In this document: positions 26,644 through 34,915 of the stretch, one piece after another | Position numbering within the stretch: position 1 is the stretch's first letter | Layout: every line of letters begins with the position of its first letter | Assembly (NCBI GenBank): GCA_002433025.1 | Contig: DJGZ01000080.1 | Location: 1-64,000, forward strand | Origin: Bacteroidales bacterium UBA5833 | Lineage (GTDB): Bacteria > Bacteroidota > Bacteroidia > Bacteroidales > Lentimicrobiaceae | DNA length: 64,000 nt | Reading direction: 5' to 3' | Translations under genes and position numbers: made by a program | Notes under the pieces: generated by a model | What the model saw: only the letters and a program-made list of their open reading frames with translations | What the model was told of the DNA's origin: nothing | The model's database searches: none

Positions 26644-26958
26644 ATGGAAAAACGTTTTCAGATTTATATTTCCGGGAATGTTCAGCGTGTCGGATTTCGC
26701 CATCAGGCCTCTCAACAGGCAGAACTATACGGTATAAAGGGTAAGGCGATGTATATTGACCGCGGACTGCTGATTGAAGCCGAAGGGGATCCTGAGCAGC
26801 TCAGTTTTTTTATTGATTGGTGCCGCACCGGGCCCGGAGGCTGCTCTATTGAGACTTTTGAAGTAAGGGAAATGCCTCCCTTTCATTATACAGGCTTTGA
26901 GATCATTCACGGGGTAATTTCGAGTGATTCACCGGTTGATTCCATGATACGATCGTAA
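26644..26958 (+). CDS. acylphosphatase-like protein (catalytic Asn replaced)
   Basis: A 104-residue alpha/beta protein with the acylphosphatase signature ISGNVQRVGFRHQA, including the phosphate-binding Arg. The second signature, normally GxVxN with the catalytic Asn, reads GIKGKAMYIDRG here, so by my alignment Tyr occupies the Asn position. Acylphosphatases hydrolyse acyl phosphates such as carbamoyl phosphate. With the Asn missing, catalysis may be lost and binding kept. It stands alone between two gaps. Confidence 0.75.
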   Translation: MEKRFQIYISGNVQRVGFRHQASQQAELYGIKGKAMYIDRGLLIEAEGDPEQLSFFIDWCRTGPGGCSIETFEVREMPPFHYTGFEIIHGVISSDSPVDSMIRS

Positions 26959-27020
26959 GGTTGTAAGACGGAATTTTATTCTTTTGAAATCACCATTGTC
27001 CGTATAAAATGAAGAAAGAA

Positions 27021-27134
27021 TTTGCCACTAAAACACAAAGATATTAAGTATCACTAAATGAGAAAAGCGGGTTTTGTGCTATTTGATGCCTTTGTGCCAC
27101 TTCGGCAGGCTCAGTGTACCGCTTAGTGGCCAAA
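27021..27134. repeat. inverted-repeat element with a nested short repeat
   Basis: The left arm (27021-27040) contains TTTGCCACTAAAACACAAAG. The right arm (about 27088-27134) contains its near reverse complement (CCTTTGTGCC and CTTAGTGGCCAAA) but is split by about 23 bp that include CTTCGGCAGGCTCAGTG. Both pieces look like non-coding dispersed repeats often seen in Bacteroidota. It lies in the 385-bp gap between the acylphosphatase-like and UpxY genes. Confidence 0.5.
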
Positions 27135-27315
27135 TATTTAAAAGTAAGTTTTATGCTGTTACAATCTTCTGAAACCAACACCAATAAAGCATTCCGGTCA
27201 AATTATAATAATTTCCCCGGACAACAATGTCTTGAAATCTTAAATGAAAGTTTTGGCAATCGATCAAAATTCTATGCTGTCACCTGATTGCATACTTTCT
27301 AACACCTGAATCCAA

Positions 27316-27323
27316 TATCTTTG
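27316..27323 (+). promoter_or_regulatory. -7 promoter box for upxY (TATCTTTG)
   Basis: TATCTTTG matches TAnnTTTG and is 20 bp before the ATG at 27344. No -33 box with good spacing was found. Confidence 0.55.
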
Positions 27324-27343
27324 CAATTGCAAACAATCCTATA

Positions 27344-27877
27344 ATGAAAAGCGTGGCCCGACCTGCAAGAATTGTAGAATCAACCATTGCCCAATGGTAT
27401 GCCTGTTATACAAAGCCAAGGGCTGAGAAAGCAGCCTTGCAGCGCCTGAGGGAAGCGGAGATTGAGTCTTACCTCCCGCTGCAGAGAACCAGAAAAAAGT
27501 GGAGCGACAGGATGAAGTGGGTTGATGAGCCCCTGCTGAAGAGCTATATTTTCGTTAAAGTCAATTCGGTGAATTTCATGAAGGTAATGAAGATTGAAGG
27601 CCTGCTTCACTTTATTACTTTTGAGAACAGAGCAGTACCGATTCCCGAATCCCAGATTAATGCAATCCGGTTGCTGTTGGGGCAGGGGATGGAACTCGAA
27701 GTCGTTTCCGGTAAGATTGAAGCCGGCCAGGCGATAGAAGTGCAGGCAGGGCCGTTGATCGGGTTGCGTGGCGAACTGGTTGAATACAGAGGCAGCCGGA
27801 AGGTGCTGGTCAGACTCGGTGAGATTGGCCATGGTATCCTTGTTACCATCAGCCCTGATTTCCTGATCAGGGTATAA
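27344..27877 (+). CDS. UpxY-type transcription antiterminator (NusG family)
   Basis: A 177-residue NusG paralogue. The NGN domain starts QWYACYTKPRAEKAALQRL and contains the YLPL and KSYIFVKV segments. The C-terminal KOW domain reads EVQAGPLIGLRGELVEYRG. UpxY proteins prevent premature termination in capsule or O-antigen operons of Bacteroidales and are usually the first gene of the operon they serve. Here the gene is apparently monocistronic and lies after the glycan locus, facing a convergent gene, so its target is not evident. Confidence 0.88.
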   Translation: MKSVARPARIVESTIAQWYACYTKPRAEKAALQRLREAEIESYLPLQRTRKKWSDRMKWVDEPLLKSYIFVKVNSVNFMKVMKIEGLLHFITFENRAVPIPESQINAIRLLLGQGMELEVVSGKIEAGQAIEVQAGPLIGLRGELVEYRGSRKVLVRLGEIGHGILVTISPDFLIRV

Positions 27878-27895
27878 AGTTCTTTCCGGTGTTAT

Positions 27896-27929
27896 TTCAG
27901 GCTCATTTTCTTAGGCCTTTCTGCCTGAA
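27896..27929. terminator. possible weak bidirectional hairpin
   Basis: Arms TTCAGGC (27896-27902) and GCCTGAA (27923-27929) flank a 20-nt loop between the convergent upxY and M23 peptidase genes. The short stem and long loop make this weak. Confidence 0.3.
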
Positions 27930-27940
27930 TTTATGCGGGC

Positions 27941-29662
27941 TTAATATGTAAGCAAAGCATTGTAACTGCTCTTGTTGCCTGCATCATCAGCAACTTCAAG
28001 GGAAAATCTGTTGACTCCCTGATTTAATAACTCATCAAAATGGTATTCCAGTAGCTTGTTCTTTGGGTCATAATCCATAAGAATCCATTTGCCGTTCAGT
28101 GTGCCCCGGTACGATTTTATGCCTGACAGGTTGTCGCTGATGCTTATACGAATGCTTTGCTGGGCACTGATGTTTTTGTTGTTCGTAATATTCAGCGGTT
28201 TGATAACCGGCGCTAAAGTATCTGCCATTACCGTAAACCTGCCGAATTCGCGGGCCCTTGCGTTCACAAATCCGTTTTGAAAATTACCTCCCAATGAGGA
28301 TGGCTTATCTTTGCTGTTCAGGCTTACCACCAAAAGCTTGCCCGCCAGTTTATGATATGCCTGGTCTACCCTGATCGAAAGATCATAATAATCATGGACC
28401 GGTGTTTCTGCATTGTGAATCATGTGCACCGGGGCGCAGGATTTTCCGTCGGAAGCGGTAGAATTGTATTCGAAAACAATACTGTCGTAAAGACAGCTGC
28501 CTGGCATGGAAATCTTCAGATGCGGGGTTACAAAACGGTTTAACCGCTTATAGCTGAAGACCTGCCCTTCGATTTTTGGTTTTATGACTCCGTTCTGTGC
28601 TGCTTTCCCTCTTATCACGAAGTTTATTGCTGAAGCATTTCCCGAGCCATCGGCGATTTCTATTCTGACCGGATAAATGATGTCAGCCCTGACATTTAGT
28701 ATCCCGTATTCTGTCACTTTCTTATAGAGGCTCAGTTTATTGTTGGGCTCAACTTTTGTCCGCATATACCTTTCGCGTGAAGATGTATAGGTTGCATAAT
28801 CAATAAAACTGTTGATATATCGGGTTTCACTAAAACTAAAGGATTCAGCATTCCATTCAAAAAATATTTCACTACCATTGAAAACAGTGATGCGGTTGAT
28901 GCCGTTTTTGTTATTGCTGCCGCTTAACAGATCGTGCGCGTTGATGCCGAATGAAACACCTCCGGATACCTCGATGGTGTCAGATTTTGAAAGCCGGTAT
29001 GAAAGGCCCCAGCCTGCAATTCCCGGGTTGAAAGGAATTGATTTTCCGTTGATGAGCGCGTTATCTCCTTCAGGGTATAGCCTTATCCCATTGATGGTAG
29101 GCCTTGTAAAATCCTTTACTGCAAGTCCGAAGAGCAGCGGGTTGACCGGACGTTCGGTTTTGGAGTCCCTGATTTCGAAATGAAGGTGTGGGCCTTGCGA
29201 CGAGCCTGAATTGCCGGAATAGCCTATTAAATCTCCCTGCTTTACGCTGATGAGGCCGGCCTGTGGAAAAAGATCCACATCAAACTGTTCCATCCTGTAT
29301 TGTTCAGCCTTTGACCACGCGGCTATTTCAGGGTTGAAGCCTGAAAGGTGGGCATAGACTGTTGAATAGCCATTGGGATGCGTTATATAGACAGTTTTAC
29401 CAAATCCGAAAGGAGAAATCCTGATGCGCGAAACATAACCATCAGCACAGGCAAGAATTTTTTTTCCTTCAACTCCCTGTGTTCTGATATCTATTCCTGA
29501 ATGAAAGTGGTTGCTTCTGAGTTCTGCAAAAGTCCCTGAAAGCAGCAACGGAAACTCAACGGGCGAAATAAACTCACCTTTGGGATAGTTTTGCTGGGCA
29601 TATGAGACGGTTGATATCAGCAGCGATATGAAAATGTTAAGGCATATGTGGTTTGATTTCAT
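27941..29662 (-). CDS. M23-family (LytM) peptidase, secreted
   Basis: A 573-residue protein with a signal peptide (LNIFISLLISTVSYAQ). The N-terminal M23 domain shows HSGIDIRTQG (first metal His and Asp) and GPHLHFEIRD (HxH) near residue 163. The long C-terminal part is beta-rich, probably Ig-like. M23 enzymes cut peptidoglycan cross-links or peptides; with the metal ligands intact, this one is likely active in the periplasm. The gene is monocistronic, and a -7 box lies just upstream on the minus strand. Confidence 0.9.
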   Translation of the reverse strand: MKSNHICLNIFISLLISTVSYAQQNYPKGEFISPVEFPLLLSGTFAELRSNHFHSGIDIRTQGVEGKKILACADGYVSRIRISPFGFGKTVYITHPNGYSTVYAHLSGFNPEIAAWSKAEQYRMEQFDVDLFPQAGLISVKQGDLIGYSGNSGSSQGPHLHFEIRDSKTERPVNPLLFGLAVKDFTRPTINGIRLYPEGDNALINGKSIPFNPGIAGWGLSYRLSKSDTIEVSGGVSFGINAHDLLSGSNNKNGINRITVFNGSEIFFEWNAESFSFSETRYINSFIDYATYTSSRERYMRTKVEPNNKLSLYKKVTEYGILNVRADIIYPVRIEIADGSGNASAINFVIRGKAAQNGVIKPKIEGQVFSYKRLNRFVTPHLKISMPGSCLYDSIVFEYNSTASDGKSCAPVHMIHNAETPVHDYYDLSIRVDQAYHKLAGKLLVVSLNSKDKPSSLGGNFQNGFVNARAREFGRFTVMADTLAPVIKPLNITNNKNISAQQSIRISISDNLSGIKSYRGTLNGKWILMDYDPKNKLLEYHFDELLNQGVNRFSLEVADDAGNKSSYNALLTY

Positions 29663-29682
29663 GCATTTTTTTTTCTTCCGGA

Positions 29683-29690
29683 CAAAGATA
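29683..29690 (-). promoter_or_regulatory. -7 promoter box for the M23 gene (TATCTTTG on minus)
   Basis: The plus strand reads CAAAGATA, which is TATCTTTG on the minus strand, 20 bp upstream of the start at 29662. No clear -33 box is seen. Confidence 0.55.
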
Positions 29691-30087
29691 GGGGTTTATG
29701 GAGTGTCATGATAAATGCTTTGCTAAACGTATTAAATTGGAAAATGGGTCATGATATTTGTTCAGAACTTGCAGGTGTAAGGCGCAAAACGTGACCTTCC
29801 TTCAAAATTTTGTGATTATGAATGCGACATTGCAATATACGCAGCATCATCTTGTTAATGCATCAATGGGAGGTGCCGTTTTCGGATTATACTATATGTC
29901 TCATCAGATGTGGTTTGTGTGGCTTCAATGGTACCGGAAATATTTGGTAATCCTGAAGTTTTTTGCTCTGATTCGGTTTTTCTCTTTGATTGAACATTAG
30001 GGCCTCAGGAATGTTATTGATATCATGTGGTTTATAGTGTCGGATGTAACTGATAATGAATCTGATAATTGATTTCTTTTTGTTGTG
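29691..30087. other. gap without a supportable gene
   Basis: About 400 bp. A short plus-strand frame at 29758-30000 has no family features and is probably chance. I see no repeats, hairpins or clear promoter boxes. Confidence 0.4.
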
Positions 30088-30570
30088 ATGAATAACATTT
30101 TGTTAAAAGCAGTGGGCGACCTGCCTGGCTACCTTTGGATTGCCCTGATCAGTTCTGCGCAGTTTATCTTTGCTATTCCGGTTTCTTATATTTTCGGGAA
30201 TTCATTTTTACTTACCATTTTGATAACCAGTCTCGCTGGTATTTCAGGAATTCTCTTTTTCCATTATTTAATCAGGTACGCGTTTTTTTCCGATGGACCT
30301 GGTTCCCGCATGTATTTCAATGTTTTTAGGAAGATTGCCGGATTTAAAATTACTTCTCCGGCAGCTTCCCGGATAGGCACGCGTTGCAAACGCCGGAACC
30401 GGCTCCTTGTCCGGTTTTTCCGTCGTTATGTTCTGGCCGGAGTTTATATACATACTCCCATACTGCTGTCAATACCATTGGGTGCCATTTTAACTTACCG
30501 TTATTCACCAGGCAGGGCTGTATCGCTGGTTATGCCATGTGTTTTTATTGTTACCTGGCCTGCTGTATAA
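30088..30570 (+). CDS. small multi-pass membrane protein, unknown
   Basis: A 160-residue protein with three or four hydrophobic segments: YLWIALISSAQFIFAIPVSY, LLTILITSLAGISGILFFHY, and a C-terminal pair around ILLSIPLGAILTYRY. A basic stretch (CKRRNRLLVRFFRR) joins the two halves. The loop HTPILLSIPLGAIL resembles the small multidrug-export-like family of Bacteroidota, which has no proven function. ATG at 30088 is preferred to the GTG just before it. The gene lies upstream of porV with a promoter between them. Confidence 0.55.
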   Translation: MNNILLKAVGDLPGYLWIALISSAQFIFAIPVSYIFGNSFLLTILITSLAGISGILFFHYLIRYAFFSDGPGSRMYFNVFRKIAGFKITSPAASRIGTRCKRRNRLLVRFFRRYVLAGVYIHTPILLSIPLGAILTYRYSPGRAVSLVMPCVFIVTWPAV

Positions 30571-30794
30571 AGCGCGACCGGGCTGTTCTTCTGATGGCTG
30601 GTTTTCATGGCAAAAGTTTCATTCATGGGTGTAGCGTTATTGACCTGGTTTTTAAAATTTTACAATTTTTGATACAAGCAACAATAAAAAACCGGTTACA
30701 ATGTTATTACCTGGTATCACTCAAAAATGGACCCGGTGCAATAAACCCCGGCTGTAATCGTTTGTTTAACGTTCGTTCGTTAAGAAATTATCAA

Positions 30795-30802
30795 TAACTT
30801 TG
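30795..30802 (+). promoter_or_regulatory. -7 promoter box for porV (TAACTTTG)
   Basis: TAACTTTG lies 24 bp before the ATG at 30827. A TTCG about 19 bp upstream is a poor -33 box. The box overlaps the alternative TTG start at 30800, which is therefore rejected. Confidence 0.55.
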
Positions 30803-30826
30803 CACACTTCAATCAAAAAGTACTGT

Positions 30827-32059
30827 ATGCGTATTAAATCAGTTCTGCAATTATGCCTTGTTACCGGCCTTTTTGCTCTTTTTTCTGAATCCATCAATGC
30901 TCAATCAACAACCTATATTGGACAGGACCTGAATACCATCACTACTGCGGTCCCGTTTCTGCAGATAGCTCCTGATGCCCGTTCAGGAGGTATGGGAGAG
31001 GCTGGTGTTTCGAGTACACCCGATGCCAATTCCATGCACTGGAATCCTGCAAAGTATTCCTACATTGAGAATGAGATGGGATTTTCCCTGTCGTACAGCC
31101 CATGGTTGCGGGCCCTTGTCAGCGATATTAACCTTGCCTACCTTACCGGATATAAAAAATTAGGTAACAACCAGGTGGTTTCCGGCTCCCTGCTTTATTT
31201 TTCCCTGGGAGATATCACATTTACTGATATTCAGGGCGCTACAATCGGTAATTACAGGCCCAATGAGTTTGCCATCAGCAGTTCTTATTCGAGAATGCTG
31301 ACCAAAAATTTGTCAGGAGCCGTAACCGCCCGCTTTATCCACTCCAATCTGACACAGGGGCAGAGTGTTGGTGGTGCTTCCACCAAACCCGGCAACTCCA
31401 TTGCTGCAGATATCGCCATTTATTCGCGTCACGACATTGAATTTCAGAATATGGAAGGTTTTTTCGCCTGGGGGCTAAATATAAGCAACATAGGTTCAAA
31501 AATTTCCTATTCCGACGACAATACGCAGCGCGATTTTATTCCTACCAATCTCCGTTTTGGCCCTTCACTTACCCTGGACATTGATGAGTATAACCGGCTT
31601 TCCTTTATGGTTGACATTAATAAACTGCTGATCCCCACACCTCCGGTTTATGCTACCGATTCATCAACCGGGCAGCCGATTTACGATGACAATGGAAACC
31701 AGTTGATTTTTAAAGGTAAAGATCCCAATGTTTCTGTACCGGTCGGAATGTTCCAGTCGTTTTTTGATGCACCCGGCGGGTTCAACGAGGAGATTCGTGA
31801 ATTGTCATTTGCCGTGGGCGTGGAATACTGGTATGATAAGCAGTTTGCCATTCGCGGGGGATACTTTCATGAGGACAGGACTAAGGGAAACAGGAAGTTC
31901 TTTACCCTTGGTGCCGGTTTGCGCTACAATGTTTTCGGACTTGATTTCGCCTATCTGATTCCTACCGGTGGCCAGGCAAAAAATCCTTTGGAAAATACCC
32001 TCAGGTTTACCCTGCATTTCGACTTTGAAGCTTTCCAGAAACAGAATAATCAGAAGTAG
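30827..32059 (+). CDS. porV: type IX secretion outer-membrane protein PorV
   Basis: A 410-residue beta-barrel protein of the PorV/LptO (PG27) family. It has a signal peptide ending near ESINAQS. The N-terminal region reads TAVPFLQIAPDARSGGMGEAGVS and then SMHWNPAKY, both highly characteristic, and a C-terminal strand ends in FTLHFDFEAF. PorV binds C-terminal domain proteins at the outer membrane and passes them to the SOV translocon and PorU sortase. Sorted proteins at 57-61 kb in this window are likely clients. The unit is bounded by a promoter box and a terminator. Confidence 0.92.
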   Translation: MRIKSVLQLCLVTGLFALFSESINAQSTTYIGQDLNTITTAVPFLQIAPDARSGGMGEAGVSSTPDANSMHWNPAKYSYIENEMGFSLSYSPWLRALVSDINLAYLTGYKKLGNNQVVSGSLLYFSLGDITFTDIQGATIGNYRPNEFAISSSYSRMLTKNLSGAVTARFIHSNLTQGQSVGGASTKPGNSIAADIAIYSRHDIEFQNMEGFFAWGLNISNIGSKISYSDDNTQRDFIPTNLRFGPSLTLDIDEYNRLSFMVDINKLLIPTPPVYATDSSTGQPIYDDNGNQLIFKGKDPNVSVPVGMFQSFFDAPGGFNEEIRELSFAVGVEYWYDKQFAIRGGYFHEDRTKGNRKFFTLGAGLRYNVFGLDFAYLIPTGGQAKNPLENTLRFTLHFDFEAFQKQNNQK

Positions 32060-32082
32060 TATAAAGATAATTCAGTATTTTT

Positions 32083-32118
32083 AAACAGAAAGCCCCGTAT
32101 CTCCGGGGCTTTCTGTTT
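32083..32118 (+). terminator. hairpin terminator after porV
   Basis: A 15-bp perfect stem (32083-32097 with 32104-32118) with loop TATCTC and an A-rich 5' flank and T-rich 3' arm end. It may serve porV and, in reverse, the convergent gene at 32148. Confidence 0.8.
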
Positions 32119-32147
32119 AAGGCGGGCTGGTAAGACATTCCGGTGAT

Positions 32148-33101
32148 TTATTTTTTCAGGGGAATCTTTCTAAGCATTTTGACAATCTTCATCAACATGT
32201 TCAGGTGCAAAGGCAAGCGATTGAACCTGAGGGAAGGGTAGGTGATAACTTTAGCCCCGAAACCGCGATAAAATCTCGCCAGATTGGAATCATTTGATCC
32301 TTCGAAGTCAAGGGTAAGGTGGTTGCCGCTCGAATCCTGAATAAAACGGTCGATCAGAAATGACATTGCCCCAGTGGTTCTCGCTTCCGCCCCGGTAGCT
32401 GAAAACAGAAATATAGCTTTCCGGTGGCTGAAAACGAAAACGGCTCCCGCGCAGAAGGTATTGTTGCTTGTATAGGCACCATAACAAATGGCCTTATGAT
32501 CGTGCAGGCATTGGTAGATCAGACGTAACAGGCGCCGGTAATCATATTCGCCCAACTGGCTGATGTTGCGGCCTTTGTTGCTTCTGAAAAGGGTGATTAT
32601 TTCTTCGGGTTTGATATTTGTTGAAATGGTAATCCCGTTTTTCGTTGCTTTGGCAATATTGCGGCGTATGTTCTCGGAATAGCCCCGGCTGATCTGCTCG
32701 TATGGTTCAATCAGGTCGAGTTCATGATTGATGCTTTGAATGATTCTCCAACGAACTGCATCGGGCTTGTTAAAGGTATTGAGATTAATTTCCGCAAACC
32801 TGAATTTTTCGGGAATCGCTTGCAAAAACTGTTCTACTGATTCCGGTGTAAGGTGGTTGATAGAGAATATACCGAGTTGTTGTGTGAAAAATGGCTGGTA
32901 CAGATAGGTAACGCCCGCCTTTTGCCTGAATGTCAGTGGAAAAACTGCGCTGTATTCATCGGCAACCAAAGCGTCCCAACTGTCGCACATCAGGTCGAGA
33001 TACCAGGAATATGCATAAATATTTCCATTCACTGCTGAGCGAATGCACTTGTCCCATGCGGGTTTGTCAATCTGATGCGCAGGAATGTATGTTATGATCA
33101 T
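32148..33101 (-). CDS. FemAB/GNAT-like conserved Bacteroidota protein
   Basis: A 317-residue protein without signal peptide. It begins MIITYIPAHQIDKPAWDKCI, a pattern of Bacteroidota GNAT-superfamily proteins. Further motifs are a helical RRNIAKATKNGITIST linker and the late DFEGSNDSNLARFYRGFGAK. The two-half layout is like FemAB-type acyl or aminoacyl transferases, but no substrate is known. The gene is convergent with porV and lies 59 bp from ispF on the same strand, so a shared transcript is likely. Confidence 0.6.
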   Translation of the reverse strand: MIITYIPAHQIDKPAWDKCIRSAVNGNIYAYSWYLDLMCDSWDALVADEYSAVFPLTFRQKAGVTYLYQPFFTQQLGIFSINHLTPESVEQFLQAIPEKFRFAEINLNTFNKPDAVRWRIIQSINHELDLIEPYEQISRGYSENIRRNIAKATKNGITISTNIKPEEIITLFRSNKGRNISQLGEYDYRRLLRLIYQCLHDHKAICYGAYTSNNTFCAGAVFVFSHRKAIFLFSATGAEARTTGAMSFLIDRFIQDSSGNHLTLDFEGSNDSNLARFYRGFGAKVITYPSLRFNRLPLHLNMLMKIVKMLRKIPLKK

Positions 33102-33160
33102 GGCTGACCGGATATGCTGTCTTGTTGTTAAAATGACTTATTTGCAGGTTTATTAAGTTT

Positions 33161-33664
33161 TTAAAGGCCCCGGTTTCCTGTTCCGGATTTATAGATCAGT
33201 GCAACAGCCCATGCGGCAACTCCCTCTTCACGGCCTGTAAATCCCAGATGCTCTGTGGTTGTCGCTTTAACAGATACACTTCCCGGCCCTGATCCTGTTA
33301 TAGCCTCGATTTCTTCCTGCATTTTCTGAATATAACCGGCTATCTTAGGGCGCTGCAATGCAATGGTGCAATCGATATTGCCTGTCTGCCATTCATTTTC
33401 ATTCAAAAGCCTGATGGTGTGGCTGAGCAGAATCCTGCTGTCTATTCCTTTGTACTGATCTGAACTATCAGGAAAATGATATCCTATGTCCCTGAGCCCT
33501 GCGGCTCCCAGCAAGGCATCACAAATCGCATGGAGCAGGACATCAGCATCTGAATGCCCGACGGCCCCTTTCGGGTGATCTATCCTTACACCTCCCAGCA
33601 CGAATGGAAGTCCGTCAGCCAGTTGGTGAACATCGTAACCCATGCCGATCCTGAATTGAAACAT
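33161..33664 (-). CDS. ispF: 2-C-methyl-D-erythritol 2,4-cyclodiphosphate synthase
   Basis: A 167-residue IspF with family motifs GMGYDVHQL (metal Asp and His), GHSDADVLLHAICDALLGA and the C-terminal KATTTEHLGFTGREEGVAA. It catalyses MEcPP formation in the non-mevalonate isoprenoid pathway, which also feeds undecaprenyl phosphate, the lipid carrier used by region 1. Length is normal. Start at 33664 is the usual MFQFRIGMGYD. Confidence 0.95.
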   Translation of the reverse strand: MFQFRIGMGYDVHQLADGLPFVLGGVRIDHPKGAVGHSDADVLLHAICDALLGAAGLRDIGYHFPDSSDQYKGIDSRILLSHTIRLLNENEWQTGNIDCTIALQRPKIAGYIQKMQEEIEAITGSGPGSVSVKATTTEHLGFTGREEGVAAWAVALIYKSGTGNRGL

Positions 33665-33928
33665 ATCCGAGCAGATATTGATTAGAATTGTAAAAATAAG
33701 AACTCTGAGCGGATTGAGCGGTGGGGGGAGAAAATAAAGTTAAGGCTATGCTTTGGCTTGGTTCGGCTGCGCTCACCAACCGTCGCTCAGCAACCAAGGT
33801 TGAGGTTGAGGTATTCCTTCCAAAGCCGGCTCTTTTGATTCTAAATGGAGATTCTCCGGTATGCATGGTTGACAAATTATGAATAGACAGAGGCTGAAGA
33901 TAGAAAGAAGTTCCATTCAGTTTTTTTT
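33665..33928. other. intergenic gap upstream of ispF
   Basis: About 260 bp. It contains a GGTTCGGCTGCGCTCACC stretch near 33757, of the dispersed-repeat style common in Bacteroidota. A short minus-strand frame through this area is not convincing. No promoter box for ispF was found. Confidence 0.4.
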
Positions 33929-34019
33929 TGGTGCAACAGGGTTCGAACCTGTGACCCTCCCGGCTGTCAGCCGGGATGCCCTGAATCGTTTCTGGTTTTC
34001 TCAATCAATTGAGCGATAC
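33929..34019 (-). pseudogene. tRNA-Val(GAC)-like remnant
   Basis: On the minus strand the anticodon arm (stem CCCGG/CCGGG, loop CTGACAG, anticodon GAC), variable loop, T arm and acceptor 3' strand are intact. The D arm looks split: GCTCAATTGA and TTCAGGGC match a D arm if about 19 nt between them are removed. No 5' acceptor strand pairing with the 3' side is seen. It therefore cannot fold as a normal tRNA. It may be an att scar of the island or a decayed tRNA gene. Confidence 0.6.
33933..33957 (-). repeat. candidate att direct repeat, left copy
   Basis: A 25-bp stretch identical to 45268-45292, covering the T arm and part of the acceptor strand. T arms are naturally similar between tRNAs, so identity alone does not prove an att core. 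Confidence 0.45.
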
Positions 34020-34030
34020 TTCTTCTGCAA

Positions 34031-34573
34031 TTAAAACGGTGCTTCTGCATTCTCATCGATCTCAAAATCCGGCAACTGGTGCATGGTGCAAAGCCCGTTG
34101 CTATAAATTGTGACTGCTATTCCCTTTTCAGGCGGGAAATCTTCAAGCTTCCTTATTTCAGCAACGCTGGTTTTGTAAATTCTGGCAAAAAGTTCATACG
34201 CTTGCTGCTTTGAAGGAAAGGTAAGCGTAGTGTAAATACCATTCACCCCGAAGGTTAACCCATTTGACAGTTCTGTATAGCTGCTGATAAACCTGTAGCC
34301 ATCGGGATGGCTATACATCTGAAGGCGGTAGAACGTCCTATGCTTCTTGAATTCCGGGTATTCCTCCCATACACACTGCCCATTTTTCAACACCTCAACC
34401 CGAAATCTTTTTACCTCAGATAGCTTAATCATCTTAAACAGAACTTCCTGAAAATCCTCATCTTGCACCACAAATTTGTTCCCCTCAGGATAACGCCTGA
34501 TTACTGCTGAAAATACCATATCCGGGATGTCCTCTGATTTCATATCACTAATAAACCCCTCTGGCTGATGCAT
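34031..34573 (-). CDS. hypothetical island protein
   Basis: A 180-residue protein with no signal peptide or membrane segment. It contains two related motifs, LKNGQCVWEEYPEF and YSNGLCTMHQLPDF, suggesting an internal duplication or two strands of a repeated fold. It reads as compact and globular. It lies at the left end of the island, 12 bp from the tRNA remnant, so it is a cargo candidate. No family is recognised. Confidence 0.65.
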   Translation of the reverse strand: MHQPEGFISDMKSEDIPDMVFSAVIRRYPEGNKFVVQDEDFQEVLFKMIKLSEVKRFRVEVLKNGQCVWEEYPEFKKHRTFYRLQMYSHPDGYRFISSYTELSNGLTFGVNGIYTTLTFPSKQQAYELFARIYKTSVAEIRKLEDFPPEKGIAVTIYSNGLCTMHQLPDFEIDENAEAPF

Positions 34574-34830
34574 TCTCTTCAGGGACGATTGACAATAGGG
34601 TAAATATCAATAATTTAAACCCTCAAATCAACACGTTAACAAAGTTATGACAAAAAGCCCCCGTTCCATTAATTTTATAAAAAATGCCTCCTGGGAGAGG
34701 CTCTTTGTCAACGCGAATCGACTTGAAAAAAACCAAACCTTTTCAGGTAGAACAAATATAATGGTTATATGCTCTTCAACGTGACCTGCTTTTGATTGTA
34801 TTGTTTAGCAATATTCAGAACTTATATGTA
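34574..34830. other. gap at the left end of the island
   Basis: About 260 bp, AT-rich, with a short hairpin at 34686-34701 (GCCTC/GAGGC). No gene is supported. A promoter for the next small gene follows. Confidence 0.35.
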
Positions 34831-34831
34831 A

Positions 34832-34862
34832 TTGATTTCGGCAAAGCAGAGTCTTAAATTTG
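34832..34862 (+). promoter_or_regulatory. promoter: TTG-N20-TAAATTTG
   Basis: TTG at 34832-34834, a 20-bp spacer, then TAAATTTG at 34855-34862, matching the Bacteroidetes -33/-7 pattern. It is 53 bp before the small gene at 34916. Confidence 0.55.
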
Positions 34863-34915
34863 CAATACACGAGATGGTTTTTATTTCTATCTCCAAAATT
34901 TTAAACATTTAAGAA

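Noticed and set aside
27380..27832. 150-residue minus-strand frame opposite upxY
   Set aside because: It overlaps a well-supported NusG-family gene on the other strand and has no family features.
29758..30000. 80-residue plus-strand frame
   Set aside because: No signal, domain or promoter; composition fits chance.
30384..30797. 137-residue plus-strand frame overlapping the membrane-protein gene
   Set aside because: It is in another frame, without recognisable features, and runs into the porV promoter.
33615..34004. 129-residue minus-strand frame across ispF start and the tRNA remnant
   Set aside because: It covers the ispF N terminus in another frame and a tRNA-like sequence, so it is not a gene.
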